NCBI GenBank assembly: GCA_013398175.1
Contig: VZRZ01006595.1
Coordinates: 434,001 to 498,000 of the forward strand
From: Climacteris rufus
Taxonomy: Eukaryota; Chordata; Aves; Passeriformes; Climacteridae
Length of the DNA stretch: 64,000 nucleotides
Reading direction: 5' to 3'
Below, in pieces: positions 48,301-59,870 of the stretch. How positions within the stretch are numbered: position 1 is the stretch's first letter; each line of letters starts with the position of its first letter. The position numbers were made by a program, and so were the translations under genes. The notes under the pieces are model-generated. The model did no database searches, had not been told where the DNA came from, and saw nothing but the letters and a program-made list of their open reading frames with translations.

Positions 48301-51300
48301 ACCTCTGCAAGGCCTTAGCCAGAGTAAGTTCCTTGCTATGTCCAGGAGAGGCTGCATGGTTCATTGGTTAAAGTAGAAGTGTGGAGCTTTACAATTCAAT
48401 GCCTCAGGCATTTCAGAGCTACAAGGCAGCCAGAACAGTCTTCATCTGATTGCTAAAGCGTTTTGGTGTTCTTAGCCCATAATTTTAGCATAAGGACCTC
48501 TTCTTGATTGAATGCCTTTCCAGTACACAAGGAATATGCTGCATGCAAGATTGTGGACACCAATCCCTCAGGCATTGAAGCTCTAAGTGTCACGGTTGAG
48601 ACACTTGTGGTGCAGCCTACAGTTCCGCTCCTCCCAGACACATTGCAAAGATGCCTACGCCTAACACTGAGGGGCAACCAAGTACTGTGGTCTCCAAGGA
48701 CCACCTGCTGGGAAAGCAAAAAGATGGAATGTGAGAATTCAAAAGAAGAACGAGATTATTTATTGGCTGGCAGGACACTACCCTACTCAAAGAATCCCCC
48801 TGTTTTTTGCTTTACATCCCAAAAGACAGGACTGAGAGCTGGGTAGCAGATTTTTAATGGGTTCTTAGAGAAGCACAGGAATGTTGGTAGCTGCTGGGCT
48901 CTCTCCTTTGCTCTTGTTGAGAGGCAAGAGCCTTTGGACCACAGCCGAGCACTGCCTTTGCAATGGCTACCCTGGAAGTTCTGAGAACAACTTTTGTTGG
49001 CCTACTCAGCATGGAAAAAGCCACCCATATGTTGCCTTTTGGAAAAAGGATAAGATAGAGCTACACTGCAGCAGTCAAAGCCTCTTTTCCAGACATCATG
49101 AATATGATGTGGAACAGATCAAACCTTTCAAGGTCACTACCTGAGGGAGACGAGTCTCACTCTGGACTTTGCCTGTATTGCTTTGTTATCTCAGCACTGA
49201 CAAGCTGGACAATTTCCTCTGCTTAGCAGGCAACATCTCAGAGAGAGGTAAACCTGGTAACAGTTTTCAAGCTGCCTTCTGCTAGGTATGCACTTCAAAA
49301 GAATATGTATTTTAGCAAGTATAAATTAAAAACGCAGGCAAAAAATTCATACAGAAAACACCCTCACTGTGAAGCAAAAGAAAACCTCAACTAGTTAGCA
49401 TTCAGAAGCACAGCTCTTTAGGCTGGTATGGATTGGTTGATTCATTAGATGTATAGAAGTGCTCTTAAGAGGGTGAGGACTCCTATCCACAAGGATAGGC
49501 ACACTCAACACAGCTTCAGAGCACATTTCAAAAGCAACCATACAAATTAAACACATCCCATCACAAGTAAATCCAGTCACATAAGCTCTATACCCTTTCA
49601 ATTGTCTCTTCCATACTGTCCCACTAATTTCAGGGGCTCTTTTGAGGGAAAAGACTGAATTCTATCATGTGCCTTGACTTCACAATGTGCCCTGGCTCAG
49701 ACACTGTTTTGCTCAGATGGAGAAGAGAGGAGGCACTTTCAGACTAGGTGGCAAGAGCTTTTGAATTACAACAGTGCCTGGCCTGTCTTTCCTCACTCAT
49801 TTTAATCAAGAAGTTTCCAATTCAGATAACCCCTGCTGATCACAGCTCAGATTAACATTGTAAGAAAACCAGGACAATGTTAGAACTGCGAAGTTGATAG
49901 GTATGCTACTCATATGTGCTAATGTATGCACATCTCCCGAAACAGCCTGAAATTGCTTTGAGTTCAGGATTTTTTGCCAGCCCAGGCAAAGCTTCCACTG
50001 AATGTTACCAGGAACATTATTTGACTTGAAAGAGCAAGCGTGAATTCTGTGCATCTGCCCAGCAATGTGAAATCAATTCCGATAATGCCATTGAACGTAA
50101 CTTATCTGAAAATTACTTTCTTGTGCTGTGGTTTTCCCTGTGAAACCCTGCAATGGTTGAACTGATAATGTTGGATCTGAAGTCTCATGACTATTATGCA
50201 GTATTACTCTCCAGCTGGGAGACTTGGCAAGGCAACACATTGACATCTTCATGAACTTAGCACTTCACATCAAGGAGGGGATGTGAGCCTATCAACTTGA
50301 CACTCATAGTGCAATCTCTTTCAAATTGGCCCTCAGAAATCTTTACAATATGACTGGGAGCTCTTCACAGTCATATAAATAGGATACATTAGATTCAGCC
50401 GCCATAAAAAAAAAAAAGTCAAAGTGTAGTAATCTTGTCCTTTCACTCAAATTAATATTGTCACATTTACTTACTAGTATTTAGAAGATGTTGGTGAAAT
50501 GTCTCTTCCATCTGTTTTGGTTCATACGCACATCATTAGGAGAATTTTTTCATTTTATCTGTCCTTCAAGTAACATAATTTCTTTCTGGCTTGTCAGATA
50601 TTTTTAAAATTACAAATATATGTCACATGAGTATCTAATCCCTAAGAAATGACTTCACCTCATTAAATTAAGTGGAGACCCATCTTAGGTTCATTACAAT
50701 GGCAGGATTAAGGGAAATTATCAGAAGAGTTTAGAAAGTATTTGACAGGGTTTTAAAGAGGAACAGAAATTCTGAGCTCTTCCTCCTACTTATCTAGTCT
50801 TCATGGCTATGAAAGTGATTAAAAAATGATTAAAGATAAACCGAGAACAACAAGAGTTTCACACTTAAACAAGGAGAGCCCACTTACAGTCTCATAGTCC
50901 TTTATACTAAACTGGTATAATTTATCTATTAATAAACTACAATTTTGCTTAGGAAGAGAAAAGGAACTTTATGTTTCTCTCATGATCTATAGTGCAGAAA
51001 GTCTCAGAGAAAATATGAAAGTCTAGGCATCAAGAGGATGTGCCCTACAGGCAAAAACTCTCTGCCAGATATTCCCTGCACCATCATCTTCTGTTGATGC
51101 CAAGGTGATCTTAACTCTAGTACTTCATATTGCAAAAGTATTGCACAAGGAGATAAACATCTTTTGGTATTTTAATGCTGCTTGGATCCTCTGTGATTTT
51201 ATACTTTCATACTCATACCAGCAACGTGAGTCAAACTTCTGTTTGCATAACAGGTATGTTTCCTTACATGTGAGATGAGTGCACAACAGCATATGGACTA

Positions 51301-54300
51301 ACTGCAATTACAAAACTGCACAAGGACCACTCCTGTGCACAATGCAGCAGCAAAAACCCACAGGATCAAAAATGGAGTGTAATCAGGCAAAATACAAACT
51401 TTGACAGCATCCCTGGCCACCTGAGACAGTTCCCAAGGGTCTCAGGTGTAAAAGAGAAATTTGACATCAAACACCCAGCTATCCTTTCATTTAATTACTT
51501 CCTCTCATTTCATTAGCTCTGTGCTAGCTGAGTTGCATAAGCAATTCTATGGCATGAGAAGGATCTGTAGCCATGGAAATATTTTTTCTCTGAAAGCATA
51601 CTTGCTCACTTTGTGAAAAATGTATAATCCTCCCTGGCAAAGCAGTGAGGATATTGGATGTTTGAAGTAAGTGGATTGAGCCCTGGGTGTAGCTTTCACA
51701 TTGCAGCCCACAGTGTGGGACAGAAAAAAAAAGAAAAAAAAAGCAGGCTGTGGTCCAAGGGGAGTCCTGGTACAGCTCCTGTCTGAAGGCAGCCCTGCCA
51801 GCCAGGTTTGCCTGGAGCAAAGGGAGAGCATCCTGCTGTTTCTGTGCTTGGCGAGCATCAGGAGCCAAGATAAAGGATATGGGGTGGCCCCACCACTGCT
51901 TTTCTACCTCCTTTTGGAGCACACCTGGAGGCAGATGAAAAGGAAGGCCTCATTTCACCCACCCAAAATTCAAGGAGTAGTGTCTTCAGAATATATGGAA
52001 ATGGCACCTGCTGTCTTCACATGAGGAATAACCCAGTCCAGGGTCTGTGCCACTTAGTTCTGTGAGTTTGAGTACCAAATACAAGCTACTAGATTTTGGA
52101 TATTAGTCAAATTTTCTCCATTTTGCTAAGCTAGTAAAGCTAATCCTTATTTCAACTATTTTCGAGAGGCAGCAAAACGCACACTACATTTGATAATCTT
52201 ATTGTTTGTGTAGGTAGATTGGCAGAAGATCCCATAACATGAGTTACATGGCAATAAAATTGCAAGCTCCCACGACACTTAGTTCTGCTGTTGAAATTAG
52301 GGGGTATAAGCCTCTTAACAACACCGTGGGGAAAAAACTCACAGTGACATTTTATCAGAATTTAGCCAAAAAATCCTACAGGTGATTAATTCTTTTCCTA
52401 CAGATGATTAATTTTTTCTTTCTGACACAAATCGCATTCAACTGCACTTGTTTACCTGTATCATGAATAGGACATTTCCTGCAGGGAAGCAACAACTCTG
52501 CAGATCCCAGCCTATCACACAGATTTCAGATACTCATAAATATTTCTGCTTTGTTTCCATCACTTCAGGTCTCACACAAATTCAGTGATGAATTTATAGA
52601 ATGAGGCATCTGTGACTTTTCAAAGTTTACTTTTACATGGCGGGCAGCACAGACAAAATTCATTCTTGGCTATCATGACTGAATTACAGTAAAGTGCCAT
52701 GTCAGGTGGAGCTCAGCTAAATTCAGGTGCCCATTGAAAAGATACAGTATTTCACATTCAAGAGCAATTGCTAAATTCTGGGCTTTTTGCAAGCTCCAAG
52801 GAAGGGACAATTTGTTATTTAAACAAGTACTGCAGTAGTTCAGGAGTCAAACTGGTATCCTGGCTATTAATTACCCTCCAAGGTGACCAGCAGGGAAAAC
52901 TGTCAATATCAAACCATCTACATCACACGTCAGTGAGAGAAGAAGGGATGAATATCCACCTAATTACTACTTCTGCCCAAATAACTATTTGAGAATAGAA
53001 GTGAAGACCTACAGTATCAACAGCCAGTCTCCAGCAGTCAGGGGCTGCCAACAGCCACCCCTAAACTCTGAGGAGACCTTTTGGACCTGTAGAGTGCACT
53101 GTGACTCCTTACATTTGTACACGTTTTGTTTTCCCACCTTGGATGCCACTGTGGGGAAGGGATGTTGCACACCCAGATCTTGCCCCAGCAGGGAGTCAAG
53201 CCACACCCAAGGTGGGCCACGGAATCCCAGTTTACATTTGACCAATGTGGGGAACAAGCGACATAGTGTGACTTCCACCAGGTCCGTGAGTTCCCCTGGA
53301 TCAGAGTGCTGGAGAACACATCCTAGCCTCAGTGCTTTTATTTAGGCTGGAGTAGGAGGAGGAAGGTCTGCATCCACCTGAATGCTAAGATAATACTATT
53401 TGAGTCTAGCTGCTTCTACGTCGTGGCTTCATGTGCACAGGTGAGTGCACCCAGTGAACTAAGCTCTGATTCATCACAAACCCTGGTCACTCAGGCTGGT
53501 GCTAGGCAGGAACAAATCCTTCCTTCTGACAGACAGGAATCAGCAATACTGGGGAACAGAAGAGACGGGACGTGGGCAACATATTTTTGGAAATTATTTT
53601 CACTCCTAAATTCCAGTAGATCTAAGCAAGCTCAGAGGGCTTCTGAGGAGGCTGCTGCTGGTGAGCTGTGTTTTCTCCTCTGTTAGATAAAAAATTGTAC
53701 AAGTAAACACAACTACACAGCCAGAAAAGGTTGAACATAGGTAAGATTACGTTAAACATGTTACCAATATGTTGGTTTTTTTAATCTCTCCAAAGAGCTG
53801 AAAAACCATTCAAGAGGCAATATGTACTTTCCTTTAGCATAATTTTCTCCCACTATCCCTCAAGCTTTTGTCCTGCTAATGGGGATGCCATCACATGGTG
53901 TGAGAGAACTCCTCATTTCCCCTACCTATAACTTCGGAGAGGCTGCAGTTCTTCCTGCAAAGTCACAGTAAATTTTAAATAGGACTTGCTAAATCCTTGG
54001 CTGAACCAACAAATACACTTTTGCCTCATGCAAAGATTGTGAAAGTAGCAAGGGCTGCTGGCCATTCCAACATAGCACTGAATGGGTTGCTTTGCATTCT
54101 GTAACCTAGCAAGCATGCAGCAGATGCTCCTTTTGGGAAGAGCAAAACCTCTTAGCAGTCTCTATCTTTTTAGCTACTGAGTTGGCAATTTATTGACTAC
54201 CGAGATGGCAATTGACTTAAAAAATCCCACAGGAGCAAAAGTGGAAAAGAGAAAAGTGGTGCAAGACAGAGCTGAAAGTGCTGCCATGGGTGGTACTTTT

Positions 54301-55559
54301 TTAAACCACTCCTGTCTCTGCAAAACACTTAAGCCTTGAGTATACATAGTTTCTTCCTCAGCAGTAGTTTTTTTCTGTATTCTTTTGTCCTGCTGCATAA
54401 TATCAAAGTATCTGACTCTTGTGATAAGCACTACACATTTAGTACTAATCATGGTAGATTTTATCCCCTTGTTCTTTCTTGAAATTCTCTTAATTTCTCT
54501 ACTTGTTTCTGATTGGATCAACTGTAATTGTTATATTGATTTTAAATTCTTTCTATCTGCAATTTATCAGCAGTATCTATTCTATTTGCTACTGCCTTTG
54601 ACTGCAGGAACAGTCTGAATGAATCAGAATTAGGTCTAGTCACAGCTGAGCTGTAGAAACCTGCTGAGCCATTATAGCTAGAGCCCTGGATCCCAGAAAC
54701 TGTCATAAATAAAAGCCATTATGACTAGTACTCATGCCATTTCTGACTGTGAACATATGGCAGCATACCCTGTATGGCCAGGAAAACAATAACTGCTTTA
54801 TGGACCTATTTGACTGTTAAAACCAGGAGCTTTTCTTTGATGTTATGCAAAAACATCAGAGGTCTTAGTTATTGTATAGTATGATTTTTAAATTCTGCTT
54901 CAAACCTTCAGTGCATCTCCCTCCACTTGTCTGTGAACTGAAAAGCCAGACCCAGTGTGAAGGAGAATTTATTTTCTATTAGAAAAGCAGGGACATGGTG
55001 AGTACAGCTCTTGCACATCTCTACAGGGCTGAGTGAAGTGCAGGAATCTTTGTCCCCTCTCTAGGGCAAGTTTACCTCAGGAAAAGAAGTAATCAAACCA
55101 TGTGCACAATAAGTAATACAAATCAAATAAATAAAACATGTCTGAGCAGCTCTGGAGATGGGAGCAAGCAGGGTGGCAGCAAAAAAAAAGAGGGGGAGCA
55201 GTGGAGTGGAGGGAATGGGGATCTCCACAATGAATCTTCAAGCACAGCAGTGAGACACATCTGCAATCATCTGCCTGCAGCCTCCTTCTGTCCTAGGTAA
55301 TAGGGTTTCATAAGCTCTTGATTAACTCATCAATTCCTATCCTAAAAACAAGTTGCAGGAGACTGCCACCTGTACTAGGGGAAATCTAAATGCTCATCCT
55401 ATTTTTACACACAAAGATGTTGTTGTGTCAATGCTGTCATTTCTGCTCAAAGAGATCTTTTCCTCTCCTCCTCCCTTTAGAGGGTCCTCCTCTGGTAAAT
55501 CTGTAGATGACAATCACACCCTCTCTCAACCTTTGATTTTTCTCACCTGAAGAAACCAC
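45386..55559. other. Long unique AT-rich stretch, no gene recognised
   Basis: No exon, RNA gene or confident transposon was read. The subsegment 47150-47430 is AT-rich and unusually free of repeats, with homeodomain-type TTAAT/ATTTA cores and a TGTTTATTGATTGATTT stretch, so it could be a conserved non-coding element; this is unproven. A weak MIR-like head may lie at 48350-48425 (GGCTGCATGGTTCATTGGTTAAAG). A-rich tracts occur near 50407-50418 and 51725-51741. Frames reach 132 codons without domains. Confidence 0.5.
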
Positions 55560-56280
55560 ACTGTTGATCTCCCTTCAAAAGATTGGCCGCTAAGACCATC
55601 ATACCCTTCTCACTCATTCCAACTTAAATTAATTTATGTGACATTACACAGAGATGCACACAGTATTTCAGATAATCATACCAGAGCCTTGTACACAGAC
55701 TGGAAGTCACTACACTAAAGGAAAAATTTAATAACTCATGACCCCAATGAGGTTTTTCATAACGATGTCTGTAGCTGACTAAATCACATGACCTGGCTCC
55801 TTCTCTGCTTCCAGCTCAAGCACCAGTTAATGCCTGAATTTCTTGTTCATGGTCCCAAAGTGCATATCTTTGCATTTTGTACTGTAATGTTCCATCACAT
55901 TTAAATGGTTCTTGATCTCAAGGTCAACTAATTATTTCTATATGATATGGTAATTCACATTTTTATTGTTAATATGTCCCACATCTGCACCATCAGAAAA
56001 AAAAAAATCACTCCTACTTTTCAGTACTGAGGCAATTGATGAAAATATTAAATCTTTATTATAATTGTTTATTTATTTATTGGATTATTATGCCTTAACC
56101 TGATAATTGTACTTTGTGAGACACTTTCCAACAGTTCCCCTTCCAGCATGGCCTTTTGCCAACCTTTTCTGAACCACCTTTCACCATCACTTTGTAATAT
56201 TCATACAACAATTTCCATCTTAATTTAGTTAAATGATATAAGTTTAGCTAATGTTTTCCTGTCTGGCACAACAGTAGATA
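55560..56280 (-). mobile_element. Old diverged CR1/L3-like LINE fragment
   Basis: Forward reading matches the antisense of CR1-group elements in several separated blocks: GCACACAGTATTTCAGATAA..ACCAGAGCCTTGTACA (55654-55695), a CTTTGCATTTTGTACTGTAAT..CATCACATTTAAATGG part, CTCAAGGTCAACTAAT, CATCTGCACCATCAGAAA, GAGGCAATTGATGAAAATAT near 56030, and ACTTTCCAACAGTTCCCC..AGCATGGCCTTTTGCCAACC at 56120-56170. The order is that of CR1/L3 3' ORF2 and untranslated sequence. Divergence is high and no frame survives. The edges are approximate. Confidence 0.7.
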
Positions 56281-56923
56281 TGTCACAGAAGCCTGGAAAG
56301 CTGCTTACACATGTGCTTTTTTCCCCTCCCTGTTCCATGCCTTACAGATGGGGCGGATTGAACCAGCCAGCAATCCTACAGATGTGTTGGAGTTATGCCA
56401 CCAGGAAGGTGCAACAGCTTGGGGGCAGGATGCTCAGAATGATACCAAAGTATCATTGTTTTCTGGGCAACAAGCACAGCCTCTCAACAGACTCAGGACA
56501 TCTACCAGGTTTGAAATTCAGCCTTCTCAGCATCCTACACTGCGAGATTGCGAGGGAAATCTTGTCCTTTCTTTCTTGTCCCTGACAGGATGACAACAGA
56601 CATCACTACAAGAAGATGGCTTTGAATACTTCCTTTAAATCAATTTTTTCCAGAAAGGACAAGAGATTAAGAAGTTCAGCTGAAACAAGATTTCTTCCCA
56701 CGCACATATATATGTTTTTAAAGCACCTTTCTTATTGTGCACAATAGTAATGCCAGAAACATTACTCTTGAAAATTATTGGTTCAACCCAAATGCAGTAA
56801 AGTCCCAAGTGCTACATCTCTGTCAATTCCTTCAGTGCTTGCAGCCTCCTAAGAAGTCTAAACTCCTGTAGGAGCTATTCAAGATGATAAAGTCATATTA
56901 AAGGCCTTTGCAGCTTGCTGCTT
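56281..56923. other. Unique non-coding DNA
   Basis: Short overlapping frames (81 and 101 codons) carry no domain. No repeat was recognised. Confidence 0.45.
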
Positions 56924-56957
56924 CTTTTTTTTTTTTTNNNNNNNNTTTTTTTTTTTA
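56924..56957. other. Poly(T) tract interrupted by assembly gap
   Basis: A T run is broken by eight N bases (56938-56945) and continues as T to about 56957. As at 29.2 kb, the assembly failed in a homopolymer. On the minus strand this could be the poly(A) of a retroposed sequence, but no body was recognised. Confidence 0.9.
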
Positions 56958-58729
56958 ATGTCAGAGCTAATACTTGCCCTTTGTGCTGTTTTCTTCTGGT
57001 ATTACAGAAATCCTGTGAGATTTTCCCATTTGACCTGATGACCAGATACTTTACCCTTGGCAATGAAAGGCATATCCATGCATGAGTCAGAAACAAAACT
57101 GTTGCATTTCTTGGCTTTTCTGTTAAAGGTAGAATTCACATTTATTTAGGCTTTTATCAAAATCTGTATTAGGAGAGTACAGTGGGTGGTAAAGGGAAAA
57201 ATATAGTTAAAATACAATTAAAGGGAAAAATAATGGCTTTGGTACTGCAAGCGCATCAGAACCAGCCCTTGTTGTATACTGCACATCCAGTAAACTACAG
57301 AGTTTGTGACTGCTGATTTTCATTTGCCAAAACATGTAAGATTTATGAAGTCTTGTTTTCTGCTCCTATCATAATCCCATCTAGGGCTCAGGCTTACTGA
57401 TATTCTTTATTGCAGCTAATGTTCTCTTATGTCAGAGCATGACATGAAAAACCTTTAAAAAGACAGCATAAAAAGAGATTACTTTTTTGTTCAAGGTAGA
57501 CTATCGGGTCCTTTAGAGCCATTTGTAGTTGAGACTTTGGAGTCTGGTGCCAATCTCACATTACCTGTACCACTGGGGACACCACTGACACTTTGCCAGT
57601 AAATATTCCCATATTCCCCTTTTACCCTTTCTGTCTAGGATGACTCAAAATAATACAAAGTCATTGAACACATGCCAGCCATACTTGTTATGCCCCCAGC
57701 AAAATTTGATCCAAATTGCAACGTGATGGGTTTTTAATTGCCATGGGTTCAGGGAGTCTGGAAAGTTTCTGAGGTCCTTTCTTCCTCTTTGTTTTATGGA
57801 TAATGCAGTTGTTAGCATAATATAGGCTCTGATACAAAAAGTAACAGAGAGAGCTGAGATGGTGAACTTAATCTTAACATCAATGCCTTTTTCATTTCAT
57901 TCTTTATTAAAAAGGTCAGCTGTAATTAAGGTGCTTACTTATTTAAACACCTATAGATAAGGATGAATGATCTCTCAGAGCAGTGCCATGAACACTTAGA
58001 TAAAGATAAGCTAGATGTTTTCCAAGTGGCTGGGTCTGATTAAATTTCTTGTAAAATACTTTTGTAGAACTGGCTGAAGGAGTCTCAGATTGCCTAGTGG
58101 TTATCTTTGAGAACTTCTGAAAAACAAGTGGAGACCCAAAAGACAGCAAGAGCATAAAAACCATGCTCCTTTACCACAAGGTAGAAAAGAGAATATTACA
58201 GAGTATACATTTTCAGCTCTAGAAGAAATAGCGGAAAAAACCCCAGTGAAAGAAAATATAAGCAATTAAGAGAAAAATAAGAAAGACTAGAAACAGCCAA
58301 TAAGCAGTAACTAGGAACAAATGCTGTAAGACCAATTTAGTTGCTTTCCTTGGTAAGGTAAATGGCCTGTATTTAGTGAGAAGTTACAATAGATACCATA
58401 TGTCTTGTCTTTGGTAAGATTTGTGACCTTATCTCCTATAACATCCTCATAAGACACCTCAGAATCACAAAAAGGGAAACAAGGGGATGGAAGACAAACT
58501 GTCCTGAAAAGCATGCTCAGAGTGTATGCTGTCAGGGTACCATCCCATGCAATACCTCTCTGTGGAGGGATGCAGCCTCTCCATGACTTGTTTATTACCC
58601 AGATGATAAAATATGGGATGTGTGTCCTGTTGACTGGTCTGCAAACATATTAGGTAAGAGAGAAATACAAAGTTTTACATTAGTAAAGTAATTACATAAT
58701 AATAAAGCAATTACATCCTCCCCTTCTCC
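56958..58729. other. Unique AT-rich non-coding DNA
   Basis: Frames up to 73 codons, no domain. Nothing recognised. Confidence 0.5.
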
Positions 58730-59105
58730 TTGGGTCCCTCAAGGCCTCCGTGAGAACAGTGTGTTCAGTTTTGGCCAGCATGCTTCTAGGCAGCTATGGA
58801 ACACCTGGGGAGAAGTAGTGAGTGACAAAAAGATCTCAGTTTTGGGCAAAAATCTGGGCTAGTTTGATTTAGGGAAAATGCTAAGAGGCAGCCTATAACA
58901 GTGTTCATCTATGTAAAAGAACACTGTAAAAAGCTCTTACCCGTGTCAAAGGGAGACAGTAAAAAGCTAATGAACTTCAGCTACAGCAAAAGCAGATATT
59001 AGGAAAAGCTTTCAGCAGTAAAGATACTTAATTTCTATGGAATTTTTAGAAATTCTGTCTCGGAAGATCTTTAGTAACAGATTCAGATCAGTTGTCTGTT
59101 AAAAT
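58730..59105 (+). mobile_element. Old CR1 LINE 3' region, sense strand
   Basis: In sense orientation it shows GAACAGTGTGTTCAGTTTTGG, AGAGGCAGCCTATAACAGTG, TTCATCTATGTAAAAG, then GCAGATATTAGGAAAAGCTTT with CAGCAGTAAAGATACTTAA, and GATCTTTAGTAACAGATTCAGATCAGTTGTCTGTT. These follow the conserved CR1 end order (..GATATTAGGAAAAACTTTC..GGTTTTTAAGAACAGGTTAGACAAACATCTGTC). It is diverged and without an open frame. It lies opposite in strand to the other CR1 copies here. Confidence 0.75.
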
Positions 59106-59699
59106 CTCCAATTTACCCATAGAAGATAAAAACCACTTTTTCTCTCCTTACACTTCCTTACTCCAGACTCCTTCCCTCAGTGCCCATTAGAGTCCCCACG
59201 TGTGCAGCTCCTCTCCCCTGATGGAAGTTCTGCCACACTTTCATAGCTTCTTCCTACTGCAATTCACACCAGCATCCCTTCCTTTGCTTACCTATTGTAA
59301 CCCTTTCAGCAGATTTTTAGTATACTACATTTTTCCTTCTGCAACGTCAAATCCCTTGCCTTGGCAGGCCTCTACATCTCCTTTCACATCCAAACAAGCT
59401 GTATGCTCTTGCTATCTAACTGGCAAGGGATGATCCAGTCCCTAGGACACATTTGACCAACTAGGACATGCATTCCTCCTGTCAGTTGCTGCTGTGGCAC
59501 ACATAGCTGGATGCATTGTCTCCACAGCTTTCTGGTGGGAGGGAAGCACAGACGTGTTCTTCAGGGCAAGCTAAGCAACATGTGACACCTCTAAATTGTC
59601 AGCAGTCCACCAAAATTCCTCCATCGGATGGGTGAGAAGACCTACTCTGAGCCACAGGGCTGTGATTAGGTCTGGTTGATAAGGAGACAGATGGCTTGA
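59106..59699. other. Unique non-coding DNA
   Basis: A 77-codon frame (59200-59433, +) has no domain. No repeat was recognised. Confidence 0.45.
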
Positions 59700-59840
59700 C
59701 CTCCTGACTTCCACTCTAATTAGGCTGGAAAAGAACCTTAAGATCATCAGGTCCAGCTGCAAACCTAACACTGACAGGTCCCTTCCTAAACCATGCCCCT
59801 CAGTGCCACTGCTACACAGAGCTGTAGCCCTTTCATGCTG
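59700..59840 (-). mobile_element. CR1 LINE 3' tail fragment
   Basis: The antisense of a CR1 end: TTAGGCTGGAAAAGAACCTTAAGATCATCAGGTCCA, ACCTAACACTGACAGGTCCC, AAACCATGCCCCTCAGTGCCAC and CTACACAGAGCTGTAGCCC. These match the common bird form ..AGATCATCAAGTCCAACC..AAACCATGTCCCTCAGTGCCACATCTACACG... A short 5'-truncated copy; the sequence to about 59870 (CTGAAGAAACTTTGTTCCAGTACATCC) may continue it. Confidence 0.85.
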
Positions 59841-59870
59841 AAGAAACTTTGTTCCAGTACATCCCACTCC

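Noticed and set aside
48350..48425. Possible MIR SINE head (GGTTCATTGGTTAAAG..)
   Set aside because: About 20 bases fit loosely and the following GACTCAGGAGACC-like part is not convincing.
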